Assembly: GCA_030430575.1 (NCBI GenBank)
Contig: JAUIKF010000035.1
Location: 1 to 64,000 of the forward strand
Reading direction: 5' to 3'
Length of the DNA stretch: 64,000 bases
DNA from: Bacteroidia bacterium
Lineage (GTDB): Bacteria > Bacteroidota > Bacteroidia > J057
This document shows positions 1-9,100 of this stretch, one piece after another. The stretch's first letter is position 1; each line of letters opens with the position of its first letter. The notes under the pieces were generated by a model. That model saw only the letters and a program-made list of their open reading frames with translations, was not told the DNA's origin and did no database searches. A program made the translations under genes and the position numbers.

Positions 1-118
1 TCACCAAGCAATCACAAGCTTTTTTGACACGATCAATTCAACATATAAGAACGAACTCAAATCATTGTTGACAACCAAATTTCAGACCTTTGATAAAAAG
101 GTTATCTATCAGGTCTGA
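1..118 (-). pseudogene. Out-of-frame remainder of the T9SS type A sorting domain
   Basis: The giant gene ends at 102 after VHLYLRPDR, which is too early for a type A sorting domain. Reading on in the other frames restores the family pattern. From 115 a second frame gives DLIDNLFIKGLKFG, like the middle of such domains. From 81 to 1 a third frame gives NNDLSSFLYVELIVSKK and then LVIAW with a stop at 3-1, which matches the usual ending (DLSxGxYxVxL, then a lysine and a hydrophobic end). Two single-base length changes would explain this. Either the gene has truly lost its export/attachment tail, or the assembly contains indels here. Confidence 0.6.
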
Positions 119-3100
119 GGTATAGATGAACAAGGCTCGCACGATCCAAAACGGCCTTCACGTAGAACCAACCTTGATTGGGATTTGGGAATACGGTGAG
201 GTTCAAGGCGAGCTCCTTATCAATGGAGACGGTCACGAGCAAAATATCTGATGACTCAGAAGGGCAGGGGCCGTTAAAAACAACTACCTGATAGCTTCCT
301 GTATCGCTGAAATGAATGCTTTGTGTACTATCGGGTAATAGCAGGCCATTTAAGAACCATCGGTAGGTGTTTCCTGTGATTGTACATCTCAGAGAATCTT
401 GATCCCTGATAATCAGCGGTTTAGCTGGCAATGGAATTTGGGTAAGGTGCACACTATCCGACCGCACACTTTCGCATCCCAAGCTGTCTATCCCTTTCAC
501 CCAAAAGCTTCCTGATTGTCCTATCAAAATGGCGACAGTTGTATCTCCTGTAGACCATACATAACGGTCATAGAGGTGTTGACTCATCAGCACAATGCTA
601 TCCCCTTCACAGAAGCTGGAATCTCCTGGCCAAATGACGGGCTGGGCTGGTAGGGGATTATTTGTAATGAGGATGCTCGTTGAGGCAGGGCTTACGCATC
701 CGTTGGAATCAATGACGGTGACGTCAAATGTGCCGCTGCTCCGCACGGTGATGCTGTTGGTGGTGTCCCCACTCGACCAGGCGTATTGCGCGAGTCCGCT
801 TGTCGTAGACAGGCTTACGCTATCTCCATCGCAGAATGCGGTGGGACCGCTGGCGGTGATGGTTGGCTGGGCTGGTAGTGGATGTTGAGTAATGTTCACA
901 CTCGCCGATACGGGACTTACGCATCCGTTGGAGTCGATGACAGTGACGTCAAAGGTGCCACTGCTGCGCACAACGATGCTGTTTGTGGTGTCCCCACTGG
1001 ACCAGGCGTATTGCGCAAGTCCGTTTGTCGTCGACAGGCTTACACTATCTCCATCGCAGAATGCGGTGGGGCCGCTGGCAGTGATGGTGGGCTGTGCAGG
1101 CAGTGGGTTTTGGGTAATGCTAATGCTCGCCGAAACGGGGCTTACGCATCCGTTGGAATCGGTGACGGTGACGTCAAAGGTGCCACTGCTGCGCACAACG
1201 ATGCTGTTTGTGGTGTCCCCTCTGGACCAGGCGTATTGTGCAAGTCCGTTTGTCGTCGACAGGCTTACACTATCTCCATCGCAGAATGCGGTGGGACCGC
1301 TGGCGGTGATGGTTGGCTGGGCTGGTGTTTGGGCAATTTGGAACAAACCAGTTGTATCCGAAATCTGACCGTCAGTGCTTGTGATGGCAATGAGGTAATT
1401 TCGGGATGCAACGGAGGAACCAGGAATCGTCCAGGTAAAGGAAGAATCGGTAGCTGTCACGTTGGTAGCAATGAGGCTATACGTATTACCGCTATCTGCT
1501 GAAACCGACAAGTCAACTGCCTGAACCACAGCGCTTTTCCACTGAATATTCATCGTTGTTCCCGTACAATATATGTCCCCAGCAAGTGGACTTTGAAGGG
1601 CTAAAACAGTTTTTATGGCTGTTTTACAGGTATCTCCCATTTGCTTCAATCCTTCTTCATTCCCCACATAATCATGGGCAATCGAATAAAAACAGTAGGT
1701 GTCACCTGTTTGACCTACATACGTTACCGATGTATCAATCGGAACATTTGCCGCTTCCAGCACAAGTGGCCCTCCATTTTTGCCCACATATATATCAAAA
1801 TTGGCTACGCCTACGCCGTCTACATCATCTGATGCGTCACAATGGAAATGGTAGGTCGAATCATTTAGCACAGAATCTAATACCAAAGTCGAAACGGGCG
1901 CTACCGCATCGATCACATTGACATAAGTATTGGTTTCAATAGGGGCATTGGCGTCAAAAATGATTTCTGCCTGAGCAGCAATGCTGTCTCCTGTGACCAC
2001 AGAAGACTTGGGCAAAATCGTGTAGTGCACATACCCTTCTCCATTGCCTGTGGTGTCATTGATGGCTAAGAAGCCATCAAACGGATTGTAGGGCGGAAGA
2101 CCAGTAGCTCTATCAATGGCTTGGAATACCCAGAAAACTTCGTTTTGCGTGAGGTCGATACCTGCGGTCACTTGCACGTCTACGCCAATAGAATCTGTCA
2201 GATTGAGCACGGTTGTATAATTGCTGCTATTGGGCGGAACTTGGAAGTCGAAACGACCAAATCCATAGTCTCCCAATCGGAAACGTAGGGGATTCACCTT
2301 GACATCCAACGGCTGACGGATGGTGACCCGCTGGGCAGGTGCTGACGCAAATGAAGAATCGTTTTCAAAGGAAATTTTATAGTCCATGACTGCATCAGCC
2401 TTCACCCAATGGCTCGCGCCAAACCCTACAGGTCCTCGAATTTCATTGGGGTCACAGGAACCCACCACAGGTATTTTTCTACACATAAATCCTCCACACC
2501 CGACAATAGCACTGTAGGCGTCCCCAAATCCCACGCTGCCTGTGACGGCATCGATGCCGCCAAGGATACATCCGATCCCATTGGTCAAATCATTTCCGCC
2601 ATCTACACAATTGTAAATGCCCAATAAGCAGGTGCCACCAGCAAATGCAAGCCCACCCAAGCCGCCTGTTGGGCCGCCGAGGAGGAATCCAGCTCCGCCG
2701 TATTCAAAGATATTTTCGATACACTGCCAACTGGTAGTTCCACATCCAGCCGACCGCCAGTAGGCATCACAGAACCTTTTTAGAGAAGTATCTAAAGGCA
2801 CACACGGCGGATCCCCTGGTCCGATAGGGCCTGGAGGGAATGGTCCTGGGCCAAAGGGCGGGAAGGGAGGAAATGGATTAATTGGCGGCGGACCAAAATA
2901 GGGCGGTGGCGCGGGTTGGTTGGGGACATAGGGCGCTGGGCCTGTTGGATAGGGGCCGGGATAAGGACCTGGACCCGCCCAAGGGGTGGGGTTGGGTAAG
3001 GGGCTGGGGCCAGGAACGGGCGGACCGTTTGGACCGGGGAAAGGCAATGGTCCTGGAGGAAAGGGACCCGGACGTGGGCCAGGGCCTGGACCAGGGAATG

Positions 3101-6100
3101 GAGGTCCATCAGGACCGTCAGGGCCTGGCCTACCGGGAGGGGTACTAGGACCGCCTGGGCCACCGGGTCCACCAGGACCGCCAGGCATGCCTGGCTGGCC
3201 TGGACCACCAGGGACGCCGTCTTGTCCGACCCCTGGGATAGGTGCTTCAAAACACAGAAATAAGGTGTCTGTTCCTCCCAATCGCAAGTAAAAGCGTCCG
3301 CCATGTAGGTTGTTATATTGCTCAAAGCGACTTTGATCAATCACAAATTTGCTGGTATCAAAGCCCGTAATGCCACTGTCTGCAATGGCAATCGGCCAGC
3401 AGATGTCATAGCCTGGGGCCCAGGTCGTGAGGAAGCTTGGGGCCTGATTGTAGCTACTGAGAGAAGACATCTCCAGAACAAAAGGATTTGTGGCAGTGGC
3501 TGTAATGTCAATGCGCCCACTGCTGAGGACCAAGTCCCATCCATATAGGGCATGTCCTGCGACCCCAGTAGGATGAGAAATCTCCCATCGATAGTCTTCA
3601 TCGGCACCCCATTGCAAATGGTCGCCTGTATAGATACCTGGCCCAAATCCTGGGCTAAATGCGTATTCCGAGTCACCACAGCCATTGCAGTGGCTAAGGT
3701 CCATCAGGGCCACTTCTTGTGGGGTGAAGATGTTATTCAGGTAAAAAAATCGAAATACCGAGTCTCTATAGGCAATCGGGTCTTCTATCAAAGGGAAAAG
3801 GTAGGGATGGTCTTGCAGAGCCGCAGGATTGGAAATCAGAATTTGCCGTTGTTTTTCGATGTAATAAGCGGATTCTTGGGCAAATTGCTCTTTCCCATAA
3901 GAAATAGCGCGCGCACGGATGGGGAATTCGGAGAATTTGAATCCACTCAACCCAAATTCTACTTTGACCTTTTCACCTGGCGAAAGGGCCTCTATCAGTA
4001 AAGGAATGTTGATGTGAGGGGGAGAAATCATATAGTCCTTGGCTGGGAAGCGCGAAGTATCAACTAATTGGGTGATTCGTCGGACCTTCCCAGAAGTTTT
4101 GATCCAATCTACCTTCACAGAACCTGCAAAGCTCACCTCTCCCTTGGCAATTGGGATGTCTACGTTGCAAATATTCTCAAACTCAATGGTAAACAGTGCA
4201 TTCCGCTTCAGACGGATGACGTTGGGTACTGCTTCATGTATCGCAAATTCGAAGTCTAACGCGGGTTCCACGGTTAGGCCATTGGGCAGGGTAACCTCTG
4301 AGCTGTCGGGGTTGATCACCACAACATCATACGTTCCGATAGCCACGCTATCGAGCTGCCAGCATACGGCAAGTTGCATGCTGTTGATATACTGTTTCAC
4401 AGTGCCAGTCGTCACTGAGTCGCCCATGCCATCGCGGAGCATGACAGTCAGTCCTGGGCGGAAGCCCGCGCCGAGGAGTTGGGTGGTCACTTTGCCTTGG
4501 CCGACGCGGTTGGGTGTGACAGAAAGCAGCGAGAAGGGGAGGGTTTGTGCCAATATTTCGACTTCCTGCCCGCCTGGTACCCTGGCTGATGTCTGAGCAA
4601 GGATGTAATAGCTGCCTGCCTGCGTATTGGGAATGATCAGTTGATGATTTCGACTAAAGGTCTGTCCATGTGAATAGTCAAATTGTGTAGCACTGGGGGT
4701 TTGATTAAAGGAAACATAGAAACTGTTGTGACCTTGAGTAGCTGGGCTGGTCAGGGTGACCAATAAGTCCAGTCCCGCCCCAACGGTTACTTTATAATAC
4801 ACCCAATCTCCTGGATTCAGGTCTGCCGTGTCAGGAACATTAATGGCAAGGATCTTAGCGTCAACAAATACCTGATTGCCAGCCACTTGTGTATTATTAC
4901 TTACATCACTTTCTGGGACGCCATTCAGCGTATTTGTTAAGACCAATCCATGATAATAACCTGAATCCAATTGCTTGACAGTCCCTTGAATCATGCGCAT
5001 CAGCGAATCGCCTGATGGGAGGGCAATGCCACCACTCCTTGTACCCAGCAACTCATCCGAAAAGCCATCAAATTGGGTGTCCAATGAGAAATGAAAGGCA
5101 TCTTGCAGATGGCCGCGAGCGGTCGCAGAACCCGTATTTTTGACCCAATATTTCACTGTATCTCTTGCTCCCAATTGCATCGAATCGGGGAGCTGAATGG
5201 CTTGTACAGTCAAATCTGCCATTGCCAGATTAGGTGGGAGGATGGTGACCAGGGTAGCCGTTTCATTGCTAAATACATCTGCCCCTTCATAAATGGTATT
5301 ACTTCTGTCTGTTTCCAGCAACAAGTAATAATTGCCAGAGGCGTAGACGGGGATATTCACTAAGATGCTGTCTACATAGCTGCTATCTGCTTCCAGCATT
5401 CGCTGAATCCGCTTGTCTCCAATAGGCAGGAGCTGATTTTTCGAGCTTTGCGCCAAGGTAGGCGCATTGGCGAGGTAAAAGCGGTCACGCCAGGCCGCAC
5501 CAGCAGCTATAGGCCCATTGCCTTCATTTTTTACCTGATACCTAATCTGAATTTGCTGTCCACTAAATAGCGAATCGGGCCTTATAATGTGAATGGCATG
5601 TAGATCTGGAGCAGGCGTCTGGGTAATGGTAATGGGAGAAATCCCCAAATTATTGGAGCGGATTGTGTCTAGGGCATGCCAATAAGCATCACTTAGGAGT
5701 AGCACATAGTAATTTCCACTGATCCCATTGGGTATTTTGATACTGCGAGACTGCGTGTATGTCGTTTGAGGACTTAGCCTCGAATAGCTTTGGCGAGTTG
5801 CAATCATTTGCAGGTCACTGGCATCAAGGATGCTGTCAGTAGAAAGGTAGACTACATCCCACCAGGCGTAGCCTGCGTTCAAACTGGCAGGCCCCTGATT
5901 GAGCACCGTCCAATTGATGGAAATGCTTTGGCCTGAGCCAGCCGTAGGCGGGGTTGTCAGTTGCTGAATCGCTAGATCAGCTGTAGGAGCGGGGGGCGGT
6001 GGATTCCCGACCTGCGTACTAGGCGGTCTTGGGATCAGGTACACGCCATTGGGCTTATGATTTCGCGAATTGCCCACATTATTTCCCTCAAATTGGTACT

Positions 6101-9100
6101 CATATACCTCATTTAATGCATCTACGACTACAAAGAAATAGTGAAAGCCTGCGAGATTTGGCCCTTGCAGGGAATAGCTTCGCAAAGCTGAATCCCCTGC
6201 GGCAATCGGCGATATCAGCCGTTGACTTAGTAGGCGAGTCCTGGCAGTTGAGGTAGGCCAAAGCGAATCTTTGCTCACAAAGACACGCTCCACCCAACTC
6301 CCTGTCGTAGCCCCTATCCCTTCATTCCCAACTGTCCATGACAGGGTATAAGACGAATCCGCATGAATGGTGTCATGAGGTACTTGGACATTTCTGACCA
6401 CCAAATCGGGATACGGCGTGAGGGCAATCTGAATCGGTTGGCTACTTCGGCTGATATTGTTGTGATTGGCCGAAAGGTATTCGAATACACCGTCATTGGC
6501 GTCTGTGTGTACATAGACGTAATAATTGCCGCTGATGCCTTGGGGGAGATAGGCTTGCTTAACGAGCTGATAGCTCGTCGCTGGACTGAGCGAAGTGCCA
6601 TTGCTTTTTATCCTACTCCCCAGTGAAATCAGTGAATCGACATTAAAAGTGTCAACTGTGGAAAGGTACACCTTGTCCACCCAGCTATTGGCAATAGGCG
6701 GATTGGTCCCTTGATTGGTCACTGTCCAGTCAATGGGTATATATTGGCCTGAGGAAGCGGTTAATGGCGAATTGATCTGTGTGACTTCTAGGTCTGCGGG
6801 AAGGCGTAGGGTAATGCTAATAGGGGTAGCCGTTCGACCACTGTTATTTCCCTCATTATTTACCCCTTCAAATACCCAAAAACGCCCATCTGCTACTACA
6901 TGCACATAATAATCCCCTTGAATGAAATGAGGTAACTTCACTTTTACATTCGCCTGATAAGAACTATCAGCCTCCAACATGAGTTGCTGGGAAGCGATTT
7001 CTCCGACATAGGTGGCTGTATGGTAACTGAAAAAGCTGTCAGGTGAAATATACACCAGGTCTTGCCAGCCATGCGTCGTCTTTGCCGAGCCGTCATTCAG
7101 GACTGAATAACTGACCGTGATGCTATCCCCGTCAAAGGCCGCCGTAGGCGCGCCTACAGTAGGAACTTCCAGGTCAGGCAGCGGCTGTGCAAAAATCTGA
7201 AGCGTGTCGATGCGCCAGTTGTTTTGCTCGTCGGACTCGGCGATGGAGGAACTATTGTGCAACCGAATGGGCGTAGCCTGGCAGTCTCGATTGGGGCAAT
7301 AGGCATTGTCATTGTCTGTGATGACAAACAGGAAATAGGTGCCTGTCAAATAAATAGGAAGATTGACGGTTAAGCTCCTGGAATAGGCCTGGCCTGGGTG
7401 TAAATAACTGAGGTTCTGCACTTTCCCCAGCAAAATGTCATCTGGCCCCCATAAGTCTTCATCTGTAGAAAGCCAGATGCGATCGTCCCACCGTGTCACC
7501 CCAGTACCTGAATTACCTACATTGCGCACGGTCCAGTTTACAGTGATGGCACTGCTGGATAAGGCTGATGAGGGAGCAGTTACCGTCTCCACAGTGAGGT
7601 CAGGCTGACCTGTCATGGTAAATCCCGCCGTATCACTGAAAGTCGTAAAACAGCCGTTTTGGGCTGCTACCTGCCAGTAGTATGATTGGCTGAAATTTAG
7701 CCCGCCGTAATTAACATTGATTTGGGTGCGGTTGTTAAAGGTGGGAGAAATGGGTCTTCCTGTGCCTTTTTCCCAGATATAAATGTCGTAATGACTCGCG
7801 TTATTGGCGGGCTGCCAACTGAAAGAGACGGGCTTAGTCAGGTTGATACTCCCATCTGCTGGCAGCATATTGCTGACCACGGAGGGTGGAATAGAGGGAC
7901 TCACCGTGACCAAGACACTGTCCGTATAGGTGCAGCCACTTGTGGTTGCCTGAACGGTATAGACCGTTTGGGAGTCGGGCGCTACCTTGATGCTCCCAGT
8001 GGTCGCACCCGTTGACCAAAGGGCGCTGAGTGCTCCAGTGGCGGTCAAGGTGAGGCTGTCGCCCTTGCAAATGGGCAGCGCAGCACTGAGATGGATGCTA
8101 TCCTTGAGGACCGTGACTGACACGCCATCGGAGGTGTGGGCACACTGTGTCAGCGGATCTATATGAGTGACCGTATAGCTCCCAGCGTTTTTCCCCCAAA
8201 TACTCGCTTGGGTTCCTCCATTTGACCAGAGAATATCAGCCGTAATAGAGGAAGTCAGCAATAAGGAATCACCCTGACAAATGGTGCCATTTCCTGAAAA
8301 GGAAATAGTTGGTTGGCTAGGCAATGCAATCGTACTGACGGTCACTTCAGCCGTGTCCTTACAGCCGTTGCTGTTCGTAGCATATACCTCGTAAGTCGTT
8401 GTCTGTGAGGGAGATATGCTAATGGAGGAGGTGCTGGGACCTGTATTCCATTTGTAACTGACGCCCCCTGTCGCATAAACAGTAATGGTTGTCCCAGCGC
8501 AGATCGTGGTATCTGCTGATATGCCTGTCGTAAACGGTGGGAAATTATGGACGACGGCAGTTGCGGTGTCATTTTGGGCTTGACCGTCGGTGGAGAGTAG
8601 GGGATAGGCAGTAAAAGTAAATTGTGCCCCTGCGCCGAGGTTGGCTTTGGTGGTGAAGGTGAAATCTTTTTGCTGACCGGGTTGTAGGGTAAAGGCACCT
8701 ACATTCTCCAGGATTGTAAGGCCGTTCACCGTATAGGCCACATCAAAACCCGTCTCGGCAGATTTACCGAGGTTGAGGAGCGTGATCGTGACTTTTTCTC
8801 TATCCAGGCCGCAGGCGGAAACAGGCGATTTTATCGACAATACGCCGACATCGTGATCCGCACGGTTGTCAGTCACGGGAGCTGCATTTGTTGTCCAAAC
8901 AGGCCCATTTAGCATATTCCCATCCATTCCCCCCACATAATCATGCACTACATTCCCCGCATTTTTACCCAAATGCCAGGCAGCTGCCAGGCCATTTTCG
9001 TGTTCCAAGCTATCGTTTTTGACCATCCACTCCCGCAATTGCACGGGCGTACGTACGGTGTGCCACAACCGAACCTCATCCATCGTCCCGTTAAATTCGG

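Noticed and set aside
882-1502. Long plus-strand frames opposite the Ig-like repeats
   Set aside because: They are mirror frames of the tandem repeat in the giant gene, without start signals or known domains.
2792-3340. Frames in the Gly/Pro-rich tract on both strands
   Set aside because: High GC and few stop codons in the collagen-like tract make open frames in all phases; only the giant protein is supported.
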